DNA of 64,000 nt from Thalassia testudinum (GCA_037157565.1 JAZHRO010000003.1:45397001-45461000), one strand, 5' to 3'; positions 46,588 to 57,630 are shown, numbered from the stretch's first letter. Program-made: numbers and translations. The notes: a model not told the origin generated them from the letters alone.

Positions 46588-47777
46588 ATGAAAGAAAAAA
46601 TGATTGAGGATGCTCTAAGACATCATGACGAATATTACAAAAACTCTGACCCATCTAGCAAGATTCAAGTTAATATATCAGTAACAACAACCTTCATTAC
46701 AAATAGTGCCCAACTGATAATAACACATATGACAAATGGTTCAACCCGGGATATTCTCATGACAGGATTCATTGAAATAGAAAGATTGCATAATTTTAAG
46801 TATCTTCAATGTTTGACAAATCCACAACTTTAGGAAAAGCACCAATATGACCTTGAGAAATGGGAAAACTTGTTAACTATGTTGAAACAGGTCATAAATC
46901 AAATGTACCCATATCAGAAGTCAGAAATTAATGATCTCCCAGAACCTGAGTTTGAGAATAGAGGTTTTTGTGGACCCCCAACCCAAATGGAATTTGATCC
47001 AAATTATGTGAAAATTAACAAGCCAGATCTTGACGAGGGTTGGGAGGATCCAATCATAGGTGTTCTTGATTTCAAGCCTACCCTAGAAAGCCTTGAAGCT
47101 AGTCCATCAAGCCTAGATTCCCTAGACACCTGTAATAATAAGCTTGAGTCAGAACCTCTCAAGAATGTAAATTTCAAGCCTTATCCTGCTAAGGTAGTTC
47201 TTGAGAATGATTTTGACATCCCAATAAGACCTAGTCTAAATTCTAGTGACCCAGTACCTACATTTGTCCTAGAATCTAGATTCAAGCCTATTTAGGATAT
47301 AAAGAGGCCCAATGTGATGAGAATCGGATTTTGAATCTAGATTATGATTGTGGGCCTATATTTGATGATTACACCTTTCCAACCTCCTCAAAGATACAGA
47401 TTGATTTCTCGAAAGTCAAACCAATTTATGATATAGAAATCGAGGGGTTAGAAGAGTTGGGATTTGATTAGGTCTATCCTAGGAACCAAGAACCTGAGCT
47501 CATGCCTAATAAGGACACCTCTTTAAGCTCATAATTTAAAATTAGGTTAGATCCAAGTCAGGTCACTGATTGTACATATCTTGATTCATTTTATGGTGGA
47601 AATCCCAATCTAGAATCAGGTTTAGACACAGATCTTCACAAATTCTATGGTGATTTCGAATCCTACTCTAACTTTAGAGAACCAATGTTTCCTGATGATT
47701 ACAAACTAGTTTACGACATCAGTATCCATGATCCATTCTTTGATTCTGATTGCACAGCAATCATAGGTCTTAAATGA
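46588..47777 (+). pseudogene. Element E: ORF1, unrecognised protein of a non-autonomous LTR element (pseudogene)
   Basis: I do not recognise this protein. It starts at ATG 46588 (MKEKMIEDALRHHDEYY), stays in frame to 47295 apart from a TAG at 46831-46833, then shifts by one base near 47296 and ends at TGA 47775-47777, about 396 codons in all. Blocks shared with N ORF1: TTTFI-N-AQ, TNGSTRD, IEIERLHNFKYLQCLTNP in the first 90 residues; LKQVINQ-YPY near 110; PIYDIEIEGLEE near 280; YGG...DFES and YDISIHDPF near the end. The C-terminal half is rich in Asp, Glu and Ser. No zinc finger, transmembrane segment, protease, RT or gag motif is visible. It occupies the place gag-pol has in B, C and D. Confidence 0.8.
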
Positions 47778-48438
47778 CCTAAATTAAGTTGAAACTTAGC
47801 ATAACTTAGTGTAATCCATGCATTCATGAGCATACTTTGCATCTTTACTACTTTATTTTTGCTATGCATAGAATAATGTTATAATGTGCTAATTAAGTGC
47901 ATTGTATGGTTTGTAGGTAATAAGAAGATCTAAAGGTGGATCTGAAGCTGGATCTAAAGAATAAGGAGAAGTTGGTGCTGCAACAGAGTTGGAGTAGAAG
48001 ACTTAGGAATAAAGTAGAAAAATGATGTAGGATTGAGGTATGCTACTCTACTTAGTAGAATTTAATGTAGAGTTGAATTATGAAGAACTTAGGACCAATC
48101 CTAGCCCTAGGATTGCCCTAGAGACCATCCTAAGCCTTAGCCACCCTTAGTTTAGGTCACCTTAGCCTAGGATACCTCAAACCTTAGTTCCAGCCCATAT
48201 CTAAATGTCCAAATAAGTTATTGGATGTTCAGAACCCTTAGGCACAACCTGCAAACCTAGAACCCAAGTCTGCAGTGTTATTGGACCTCTAGACAAGTTG
48301 TTAGACGTCCAATTTCTGTAGAATTCCAAGATAGAACCTTGAATCCACCCTGACCTCTGGTTGGACATCCAGAAAAGAAGTCTAGACTTCTGATTTTTGA
48401 GTAGAAGATGTCTGACACTTTAATTAGACATTTGATAC
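47778..48438 (+). other. Unclassified segment between E ORF1 and element D
   Basis: About 660 bp that matches nothing else in the window and lacks the 3' UTR modules of the other LTR1 elements. It has T-rich sequence near 47830-47880 and several copies of a TTRGACRTCYA-like motif (48287-48430: TTAGACGTCCA, TTGGACATCCA, TAGACTTCTGA). It could be the start of another LTR inserted into E, or the E-specific 3' region. I see no gene in it. Confidence 0.4.
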
Positions 48439-51112
48439 TGATGGGAACACCATCATGAGTCATAACTAGCTTAATTTGATCTAATTAAGTCATTAAATGC
48501 TCCTACATAACTGCTAGAGAACCCTAAGTCACTACGTAATCAATTCTGAGGGAAAGACAAGAAACCAGAGTTAAAACTATAATTTTACCATCATATTATG
48601 AATGCAGAATAACCATAGGTTTTCTCAGGGGTTAATTAAGGGTCAAATGGCCCTAAAAGGCTAACAAGTGGGTTAGAACTAAAAGAAAAGGGTTTTTACG
48701 TGTTTTGAGAATTAAATGACTTCTTAAACCCTAAAAATAGACCCGCTTAATTAACTGAGGTTCTAGTCAGGATAAAATTCACCTAAACCCTTTAAAAATC
48801 ATAGAAAAATATTCTCTAGGATTTGGTATTTTCAATTTGACCATTAGAACTCATCTTGACCCAAAATAGAGTCTCAGACAGACAATTGCCCTAATTTGGG
48901 TTTCTACATAATTTTTCCATTCAAACATGGTCAAAACCAAAATCTGACTTTTCCATCAAATTCTTTGGGTCTAAATTAGGTTTGTACCAAAATTTGGACC
49001 TAATCTGAAGTCAGCTTGACCTAGTTTGCAATTTGGTCCTGTCTAACCTTTTATTACACAACCATGCCCTTAACTTTCAAAATTCCTTACAAGAAAATGC
49101 CCAAACTTCTTCATCTTCTTTGCAAAAAGATCCCTGGCACCATTAAAGGCAACCTTGATCTTCACTGTTGAGATTGAGCGAGAAATTCTCGTTCGATTCT
49201 CAATCAATCAGTACCAAAATAGATACTCAGATTCTTGATGAAGTTGCCATTCATTTGAGCCACATCTTGGGCTCCAAGTCTTGCCCAAAGTGCCATGCGA
49301 ATCAATTGAAATTTGGGTTTCTATCTCCAGTGAAGCTTTCCAAGCTTGAGAGCTTGGTTCTCAAGCCCTATTTGCCTTTTGATGAGCTATAAAAGAACCT
49401 CTGGGGCACAACGGACTTCCCACGCTCGAATTCGACTGGAATAAACCCCAATTCTTCTCTCCTCCTCCGGCCGAAGTGCTCCTCGACGTCCGACGAACTC
49501 CTCCATCTCCATTTCTCATCCATTCGCAATATCGGCAATGGATTTATCCTTCCCTCACTCCTCCACTTCGCGCAATACTAGTCGACACCTCTATCTTCCT
49601 CATCCTCGCCGTCCAACCCTTACCAGAGCTCCTTCCTTCTCTAATGTCGGCCATACCGCAACCGGCGTCATCTCCGCTCCCCGTCATCCGCTACCCCTCT
49701 CAATCAACTCCTCAGCTTCTCCTCATCACGTTAGCATCTCCAACATATCGTTTCGACCCCGCCGGTGCCCTCTGCGACTCCATCTTCCATATCCCCGGCA
49801 TACCTCCGGCGAGTGCTAGCGGCCATCACAGACCACCTATGCCACCACTTCCACGCTCCACACCTCCTCCTCGACTTTAGGAGCAAAAGCCTTAACTTGG
49901 TTAAGACGATTGCCTCTCCGAACTCCCCGCCAAACAAACCCACATCCGGCCACCCTTCGTGAGGTCGACAGGCCTCTTCACACATGCTCACACCATGCCA
50001 CCACCACTGTTGAACTTGCCATGCTCCAGCGATCGTTCCTGGGCCTTCTGACGTGGTCAAAAGGCTTTATTGTTGTTTTCAGGTGCCAACTGTCTCCGCC
50101 ATTAACGCAACTTCTTCGCGAAACTCCCGGTCGTGTTCTTGAGGTCTCTGCTCCAGGCTGTAGCTCCAGTCAACGCAGATGTCATCCAGGATTACACCCA
50201 GGTCTCCAATTGGGTGAAACACCATTGACAACTATTTCAATCAGACAAGGAACCACCTGCAGATGCTTGCACTAAACTCTCGGTGGGATAGTCCCACATC
50301 GGAAAGCATCAACCTTCTCAAGCGGCATAAATTGAATTTGTGTCTGGGCCTTGTTGCCTCAGACACAACGGGTGAGGTCCCTCACACCCCTCACTCTACC
50401 TTGCCTGTGACACTGCTCCTGCGGGCCTGTTTCAGATCTGACTACCTGCCTACGTTATCCACTCCTCGCTCACCACCCACTGCCTGTGAGCCTGGACTCG
50501 GGTGGGCTCTAGGTCCGATTACCTATATACCCGATACTGTGGAAGGCTCTAGGAGAGCGTGACCCAAGGAGAGAAAGAGTGGAGAGTGTGTGGGGGTTAA
50601 GGGGTTTTGCTATGAAAAGGATTGGCTAACACTTAGCCGAATTTGAGACCCCTTCCCCTTCTGTGTGAAGAAGGGAAGCAGAGAAGAAAAAGAAGGTAAG
50701 TAGAGAAAGAAAGGAAAAGAAGAAGAGTCACAGAAGAAGAAGAGAGACAAGCACAGAGAAAGAGAAGAAGAAGCAAATCAGAAGAGAGATCATTGTTCAT
50801 TAGATGTTTAAGACATCTGATCATTCAATCAGATGTCTGATTTGAGTTTATTTCTATATAGTTATTGAGTTTCACTTGGTATTATTGTAGGGAGTAATTG
50901 GTGATTCAAATCAACATTTTAGTCCATTCTTTTTGCAGTTTGACACTTGATATTATTGCCACATTATTCTGAATCAATTTCTGATCATAATTTCTTATCT
51001 CTGTTGTTTAAAATTGCAATCTTGAGAATCGAATTCCTACTTGCTCCCAGCGAACAACCTCAGACTTTTCGAGTATAAATTTTATCTGTTTTTCACGAGA
51101 TTTTGACTAACA
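48439..51112 (+). mobile_element. Element D: 5' LTR (LTR1 family)
   Basis: 2674 bp, TGATGGGAACACCATCATGAG to GAGATTTTGACTAACA. Left 5-bp flank GATAC; the 3' LTR is beyond the window. TATA box at 49388-49394; perfect internal USE at 50291-50301 with ATAAATT at 50327-50333; GA-rich tract at about 50660-50790. ORFs at 49476-50562 lie in this LTR and show no domain. Confidence 0.9.
50291..50333 (+). promoter_or_regulatory. USE plus TATA-like box in the D LTR
   Basis: GTCCCACATCG is an exact plant snRNA USE, and ATAAATT begins 25 bp after it. Downstream are a perfect 9-bp inverted repeat TTGTGTCTG/CAGACACAA (50338-50346 and 50360-50368), GTGAGGTCCCTCAC (50372-50385) and a TTTT run at 50605-50608. 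This is the best preserved copy of the module. Confidence 0.68.
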
Positions 51113-51115
51113 TTT

Positions 51116-51133
51116 TGGTGCCGTTGCCGGGGA
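51116..51133 (+). other. Element D: primer binding site (tRNA-Asp type)
   Basis: TGGTGCCGTTGCCGGGGA differs from the complement of plant tRNA-Asp only by T for C at the fourth base, a CpG transition. It lies 3 nt after the LTR. Confidence 0.87.
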
Positions 51134-52232
51134 GCAACGTGCAATTTAGATTTCTTGATTGCAATATCAAATTTGCTACTAACTTACTCTATCTCTTTTG
51201 ATTGTGATCTATTTCAAGGAATTCATTGAAGAAAAGATCAGCTGCACATCATCCACTCTAGGGGCAGGTAAAACACAAATCCAATCTTTTCTAAGCCCCT
51301 GATTCCAAAAAGCTAAAAAATGGAAAAATCAATTAGGGCTACTTGCATTCTATTCTTAGACAAATCATCAAGTTGCCTGATTTGATACATTCTAGAGAAC
51401 ATCCAAACCCTGATTTGTGCAACTACTTCAGATCTTAAGGTATCTATGGCTATCACCTTCTTGCTTGAAGCCCTAGGTACCACATTTGGACAAATTAAAT
51501 TGGACCAATCATAGCCAATTAAGATTTTCAATTTAGGGTTTTAGAGAGACTTTCTTAATCAAGATTTGATCTTTCTAAACAATGTGTTCCTAAGCCTTGA
51601 TTGAATTGATCTATACAAGCAAACCCTAAAATTAGGCTCTTAATTTCATTTGAACACTAAAAGAGGGACCTAAACGTCTCAAAGGACAAAACAGGTGAAG
51701 TTGACCCACCTTGTTGGGTTAACCAATCTTCAAATTAGGTCACTTTGCACAAAAAACATCTTAAAGTTCAATTGAAATCATAAGCACCCTTGCTCTTAAC
51801 GTAAAATCGGTAGACTTAAGTGGTCAAGTCCCTATTCTAGTCTACCTGGATCATCAATGACAAGAGAGGTCAGGTAAAGGAAACCTTGTAACTCGTGTGG
51901 GTGCTCTACCGTGTAGGGGTCTTTGCAAGACTCTCTCTCTCTCTGGCTGCCCAAGTAATTTTTAGGTGGACGACCTTTTGACTAAGGGGTATCATCTACC
52001 CTGAGCCTCTATAGTCATCCAAAATTTTTGGGAGTCTTGATTGGGTCCATCACATTCTATCTCTCATCTAATCCATAGGTGAATGTTTGGGAGGAGGTCC
52101 TTAAGATCATCCTTGATGCCTCCATTAGCTATTCACTCTCATCGAGGTTGAGCCTCATCTTTCGTGTTTGTGCAACAACTTGATCACATTGACATATTCT
52201 CTGATTCAAAACCTACTTCCCCTTCATCAGCT
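51134..52232 (+). other. Element D: untranslated leader
   Basis: 1.1 kb, no coding signature. CAG|GTAAAA at 51265-51272 is the clearest splice-donor-like site of the set. The CTCTACCGTGTAGGGGTCTTTG block is at about 51902-51925. It aligns with the leaders of C and B. Confidence 0.7.
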
Positions 52233-52570
52233 ATGGATCACCCAGAAGATCAACCTAACCTTGAGCAACAATTCCATGATTTCCGAAATCGAATCAATGC
52301 CATCATCAACCCACCACCACATCCTCAAATGCGAGATCACTATAATCCTGCAGCGGTGGAGATCAAACCCCGAATCAACATCCCCGTGGGAGGACCTGAG
52401 GTAGATCTCAAGCCTAGCATGCTTCATATGACCCCAAAATATCATGGCTTGAACTCCGAGGATCCTTTCCAGCACATCAAGAACCTAAAACATCTAGCCC
52501 ACACTTTTGGGGCAAATGTACAGAATCGGGATGGATTACTCTTAAAGCTCTTCTCATTCTCCCTGGCTGA
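52233..52570 (+). pseudogene. Element D: gag, first part (interrupted by N)
   Basis: ATG 52233 opens MDHPEDQPNLEQQFHDFRN and the frame is uninterrupted for 112 codons up to the N insertion, through VGGPEVDLKPSMLHMTPKYHG, DPFQHIKNLKHLAHTFGANV and LLLKLFSFSLAD. It is the best kept gag N-terminus in the window. The host reading frame stops at N; the continuation is at 62896. Confidence 0.9.
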
Positions 52571-53484
52571 TGTTAATAGTGCTTGATCGGGATTTAAAAA
52601 GTTGGCGTTGCAGTATAGTCGAAAAAGTGTTGAAAACAAATAAGAATTTTTATTACTTGAATGTTAAGCTCGAGGTCGAACACAGGGAGCAAATGGAATT
52701 TATTCACTAATCTCAATAGATGTAATTTGAACACTTAAATCTACTCAAAATCTAATTCAAAATATAATGTAGGAGTTCATGAATACTAAAATGTAGCAAT
52801 AAAAAAGAAATTGAGAGGAATAGAATAAAAAAGTATTTGATTGCTTCTTCTCTCTTCTTTCTTTTCTTCTTTGTTCTTCTTCTTTGGATCTTCTCTGCCT
52901 TGATCTCCTTGCCTTTCTACCTTTATTTCTCCTTCTTTCTTCTTCCTTGGCTTTGGCTCTTCTTTCCTTCTTCTTCTGCCTTCTCTGCCTTTCTTACTTG
53001 GCTTCTGATTTCCTTCTTTCTCTTTCTTCTTCAGCTGCACCTTCTCCTTCCTTCTCCTTCTTTCTTTTCCTTTACTTTCTCAGCCCTTGCCTTTTCTTCA
53101 GTCGCACCCTCTCTGCTATAGTGCCTCTTCTTCCTTCCTTACTTAGCATCCTCTGCTTTTCTTCCTTAGCTCCTCTGCGGCTGCAGCTTCCTCTCCCTTC
53201 TTTCTTTCCCTCCGCATGCGAGTGCAAAACCTACCCCTACCCTCCCCCGTGTACACTCTCTCTCTTTTCTCTCTTAGGTTCGCTCTCCCAGAGCCAATTA
53301 GGTATTTGGGTCGGGTTACGCGTACCCAGGTCCAGGCACACAGGTGTGGGTGGTGCGTGAGGAGTGCTGGGTAAATGGGTCAGGCAGCCAGGTTTGCGTA
53401 GCGAGGGTCGCAGACGAGGCGGGTGAGCGGGCGAGGGGACCTTACCGTGTGTTCAGAGGCAACCAACCGATATGATAAATTCAA

Positions 53485-53525
53485 CTTATATCTCTTACCG
53501 CACGCTAAACTTTCCGAGGTGGGAC
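53485..53525 (-). promoter_or_regulatory. USE plus TATA-like box in the N 3' LTR
   Basis: Minus strand GTCCCACCTCG (53525-53515, one mismatch) then ATATAAG (53491-53485), 23 bp apart. A GTGGGACTTTTTGTCCCAC palindrome overlaps the USE. Confidence 0.6.
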
Positions 53526-54405
53526 AAAAAGTCCCACCCACTTCTCGCACACCCGTAGGAGGTTGCTTTGCCTAATTGCTGCAGCTGTGACGCCTCTCAA
53601 AGCCAATTACTTGGCTGAATGCGCGCATGAGGTGAATACACATCACCTGGGACCTGAGACCTGGAGCGCAACTACCTAGAGCGAGCATGCGAGCTTCTTT
53701 GAGTCTGCGCTAATGGCGACGAAGGCTTGATCCTGCAATCAATCAATATGGCCTTGTGGCCTCATTAAACCACACAGTGATCTTCGCCGTGACACGGAAA
53801 AGGTGTCTAGGTGGGTGGCTGGTAACAGGGCTGCCTAGGCGTGCATGCCTAGGTCGCTCTATGGCCATTGTGATGGGTGTGTTCAGGGGGTGCTTGGGGA
53901 GGTGATGGCGATTGATGGAGATGGCGATAATGGTCAGTGGATGATGGCGGAGGTTTTTAGGGGTTTGGCGAGTTGGATGGAGGTGTGGAGGTGAGGAAGA
54001 CACCTCGCCGGTGGTCTGCCAGAGGTGAAGATGGTGGTGGTCTGCGGTGTCGAGGGGTTGAAAATAGAAATAAAGAAGGGGGAAATATAGAGAAAGGGAG
54101 ATAGGAGAGTGGCTGGCGCGTACCTGCCAGCACCGAAGAAGAATGTCCCAGTGGAGGGAGAATAATGACGACGAAGAGGCTTTTGGCACGTACGCAGGTA
54201 CGACGCAACACGGGGGAAGGAGGTGAAGACAGCTATGCCACTGGTATTGTGGCAGAGCAACGAGAAGAAGGAGGAGGAGTCACTGAAGCTCGCTGGACGC
54301 TTTGGCTGGAGGAGAGGGGAAGAAATTGGAGGGTTTTCTTTGGCCAAGCCAAGCTGGATTTGAGCAATCGGATCTGGGGTCCTTTTATAGGTATTGGCAG
54401 AGGTC

Positions 54406-54438
54406 CTTGTGCTTGGAAGGCAAGCTTCCAAGCACAAG
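54406..54438 (-). repeat. Perfect 14-bp hairpin upstream of the TATA box, N 3' LTR
   Basis: Arms CTTGTGCTTGGAAG (54406-54419) and CTTCCAAGCACAAG (54425-54438) with a 5-nt loop, about 17 bp upstream of the minus-strand TATA box. An identical hairpin is in the 5' LTR. Confidence 0.85.
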
Positions 54439-55324
54439 AATCCTCATCGGAGTAGGACTGTGCAAGAGATACCCATGTCTCTCGAGGGCTTGCACAAGAG
54501 ATTGGGTGCGAATCAAGGCTGGAGATTGCATTCAGATGATAGGGAATTCCTCAGAGAATCTCGCTTTCAAATCTGAGAGGGGATCTCTGAGGAATCAGGG
54601 AGAAATCCCCGTCGAATCCTCGTCGGAGTAGGACTCCTCCACTGTAATGGTGGAGGGACCTAATTGCAAAGAGTGGCGAGGAAGATAGGGGGTCTACGCA
54701 ATGGTTTTCAAAAGTTAGGGGTCAAATGTAATTGCGTGGACTATTTTGCAAAGTAGGTCAAGGTGACCTCCCCTTTGGTCCAAATTTTGGTATAAACATA
54801 ACTTGGACCTAGGGAATCCAATGGTGAACTTGGATTTTAGGTTTGACCACGTTTGACTGGATATTTTGCATAAAATCCCAATCTAGGTTAAATAATTAGC
54901 TAGGACCCCTACATAGGTCAAAATAGGTTCCAAAGGCCAATTTGAAGGTTATAAACCCTAGAGGATATTTTTTATTAATTTTAGAGGGTTTAGTGATTTT
55001 TATCCTAACCAGAACCTTGTTGAATTATGTGAGTCAGTTTTAGGGTTACAAGAAGTCATTTAATTCTTAGATTGCACATGAACCCATTTCTGACTGAACC
55101 AACTCACTTTTTATCTTGTTAAGACCATTTGATCAATGTTTAGCCCCTGAGAAATCCTGTTGATGTACTGCAATGGTAAAATTACTATTTTACCCTTTAT
55201 TACTTATTTTCTTCTCAGGACAGTTATTCCTTCAATTAGGCCCTTCTCTAGGTTATGTAGGAACTTTTATTCTATTTTATAGGTCAAAATGAGCTAGTTA
55301 GGGCTCATGATGGTGTTCCCATCA

Positions 55325-56950
55325 TACCCCATGCCTAGCTTTTGCTAGTCCCTTAGCAAAATTTCAAGGTTTTAACTTCTGTTATAGACCATGAGTTTCT
55401 TTTACCAGTTATGATAAGTGCTTTTTCCTTTTCTTTTTGATTAGGTTAGAATGGCAATAATAGGCCTAGAGGTACTGAAGTACCAACCAAGATCTGGACT
55501 TGACCAGCTCTAGTTTCGGTCCTCCGCGGAGGTTTTTAAGGCCCGCAAGAACTATCCTTAGGTTTGTTGTACTCTGCGGTTAAAGCACCCGTGCTTGAGA
55601 CATATTTTCGCCTTGGTTCAGTTTGCAGTGCATTTTTTGTAAGAGAGAGATAGAGGATTTATTTGTTTGGAGAGTTTTCTCTCTCTTTCTTTTTATTTCT
55701 AGCTTCGGATTGGCTTCTCAACATGATCTGTATCAGATTCCTCGTCCCCATCATTAATCCTCAAAGGTCCCTAGCAATCGATGCTTCGTGATAGCATCGC
55801 CCATGGCAACCCCCAGAACCCTGGTTTTCGAGATTTCAAGATAATCCTACCCATGGCGTTCCGTAGCCAAATCCAAACTTTGGCAATCGACATTTCTTGA
55901 TAATGCCGCCCATGGTATCTGAACCAGCAGAGTGCTTACATGCCCCCAGTAGGATATGTAAATATCCTAGGAGACAAGCACCAAGGAGACAATATGTTGT
56001 TACGCATCTTTGAGGGGAATTTCCCACCTCTCTGCACCGGGAACTCATCCAAATCAGCTTGTGTTGATTGGCTGCTCCTAATCTAGGCAACTTTTTACAG
56101 AACATATAAACGCTTTTGTGTGATTTTGATAGTTATGCATTCTGAACCAGACTGTGTGTGGATTGGGGTGCTTAGGTTACTGAGTCCCACAAATCGAAGG
56201 TCGGTTAATGAGGTCGAATACTCCATAAGCCTTAGACCTAATACTTAAGCTTCGCATTTTCCCCAACCTCTTGAGGATTATCCAGATCTTAGCAGATACT
56301 TGAATTTTTAAGCATAAGAGTCTAGCCCAAAAGGCCTATGATCAGCATTCTTACTAATCTCTCTTTGTGTCTCATTAGCACTTTTCTTCATTTTTCTTTT
56401 CTTGATGTGGTCTAGAACTTTGGTTAATCCCTTAATCTCTTACTAATGACTATCTCTTTTTTCTTTTTCATTTTGTGCTCCTTTTTTGTCATTTTGCTCT
56501 TTTCCTCCTAATGTTTATATGGCTTCAAAATTTTCTTCCCTCCATTTTTTATTCTTTTTCATAATTTTATATTTTATATTTTATTAATTTTTTTGGTATT
56601 TTTGACATAAGTGAATTTTTTGTGAGAATCCTTCTAACTTTTCTTAATTTCTGTATGTTTGCACTTTACCACCCCCCATGCCTAAGTTTTGCAATGTCCT
56701 CATTGTAAATGGAGGATGTGAAATAGTGTTGGGTTCAGGGACTCAGAACAGGATATATCCGGTGGGCGCTTGGGTTGAGAATGACTGTTGCGGACGACTT
56801 CAAGCTCTGGTATGTGTACCAAAGGTGGGATTCACTGGTCTAAGCCTGAACTCAGGGTGCAATAGACGTGGAGTACAGAGGGATAATCAGAGGGATCTCG
56901 GGTTTTTGGAATGACGAGTTGCCTCCCGTTAAGCGCTAAATTCAACACCT
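55325..56950 (-). other. Element N: polypurine tract and 3' untranslated region
   Basis: Minus-strand GCTAGGCATGGGGTA abuts the 3' LTR (55325-55339). Moving away from the LTR come the three-unit CCATGGG repeat (about 55785-55925), an AT-rich zone (56380-56640), the internal polypurine-like motif (about 56665-56685) and the TTAGCGCTTAACGGGAGGCA block (about 56920-56940). Order and sequence match the 3' UTRs of B and C. Nothing coding is visible; the frames at 55836-56105 and 56678-56914 are chance. Confidence 0.82.
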
Positions 56951-57616
56951 TCAGCTGAGTGGGAAATGGTATGGAGAGGGAGTGGTTAAATCAGTAGAGT
57001 TTTGTAGAACAAGCACCTTGATTAAGGGCTTGGTTGGTCCAACCAGGTGCTTATTAAGATCAGTAGGCTGATGATGCAGCCCAAACCCTATTAATCTGGT
57101 GGGTTGATAGATGTAGATCAGAAGATGTGGAACCCACCATATGCTGTGAAGCTTGGATGGATGTGGAAGTGTAAATTTGGGTTTTGGCTGAGTCGAATCA
57201 GCCTGGTCAGAGTAACGATCCGTGAAGTAATCAGTGAATGAGGCGGAACCTACAGGGGTGATCAGAGAATGATGGAGCATGGTTTTTAGTCTGATCAATG
57301 TTTGATACCCGATGTATGTGTGGAGTTGAATCATCTGCAAATGGCTCAGTGAGAGGGGAATCATAATAGAAATTGAGTCCGGTTGCGAGTTGGGGTTGAA
57401 AATGAGTTTTGATAGGCTCTGTATGTGTGGAAGAGGCGGCTCCCATGAGAATTGTATATGAGAGCTCTTCTAGAAAGAAGTTACAGGTGGTTTCATGTAG
57501 AGTGTCCTCATAGTAGCTTTCAAAGTCAAAGGTGAATGCCTAAAGAGTGCCTATAGGATGAGGGAAATTTGAATCGAGAAAAGATTCAAATTCTGGGTTG
57601 TAATCACTCGGCATTT
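56951..57616 (-). pseudogene. Element N: ORF2, short unrecognised frame (broken)
   Basis: Starts at ATG 57616-57614 (MPSDYNPEFESFLDSNFPHP), 14 nt past the ORF1 stop and in another frame. It has one stop near 57540, continues through MGAASSTHTEPIKTHFQPQLATG to 57231, and a shifted frame extends it to 56951 (with SFTDYFTDRYSDQADSTQP). I see no signal peptide, membrane segment or catalytic motif, so nothing supports an env-like role. E has no counterpart. It may be coding or just an open stretch; weak call. Confidence 0.35.
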
Positions 57617-57630
57617 TCTGGTTTTGATTC

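Larger units (their letters stand above)
52571..55324 (-). mobile_element. Element N: 3' LTR
   Basis: 2754 bp. On the minus strand it starts TGATGGGAACACCATCATGAG at 55324 and ends ACTATTAACA at 52571. Minus-strand TATAAAA at 54383-54389; a 14-bp hairpin just upstream (54406-54438); internal USE/TATA module at 53485-53525; purine-rich on the minus strand at about 52830-53110. Leu/Phe-rich frames on the plus strand (52837-53360) are the complement of that tract. Confidence 0.92.

Noticed and set aside
50338..50368. tRNA or SRP (7SL) RNA gene downstream of the USE
   Set aside because: 7SL genes use the same promoter boxes, but nothing downstream resembles the conserved 7SL or any tRNA cloverleaf.
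52837..53360. Leu/Phe-rich open frames that look like multi-pass membrane proteins (also 60375-60898)
   Set aside because: They are the complement of the GAAGAAG purine tract in the LTRs of N. Both LTRs show them, the composition is simple, and no start context or homologue-like block is visible.
56951..57616. Env-like gene
   Set aside because: No signal peptide, membrane segment or glycosylation-site cluster; position alone is not enough.
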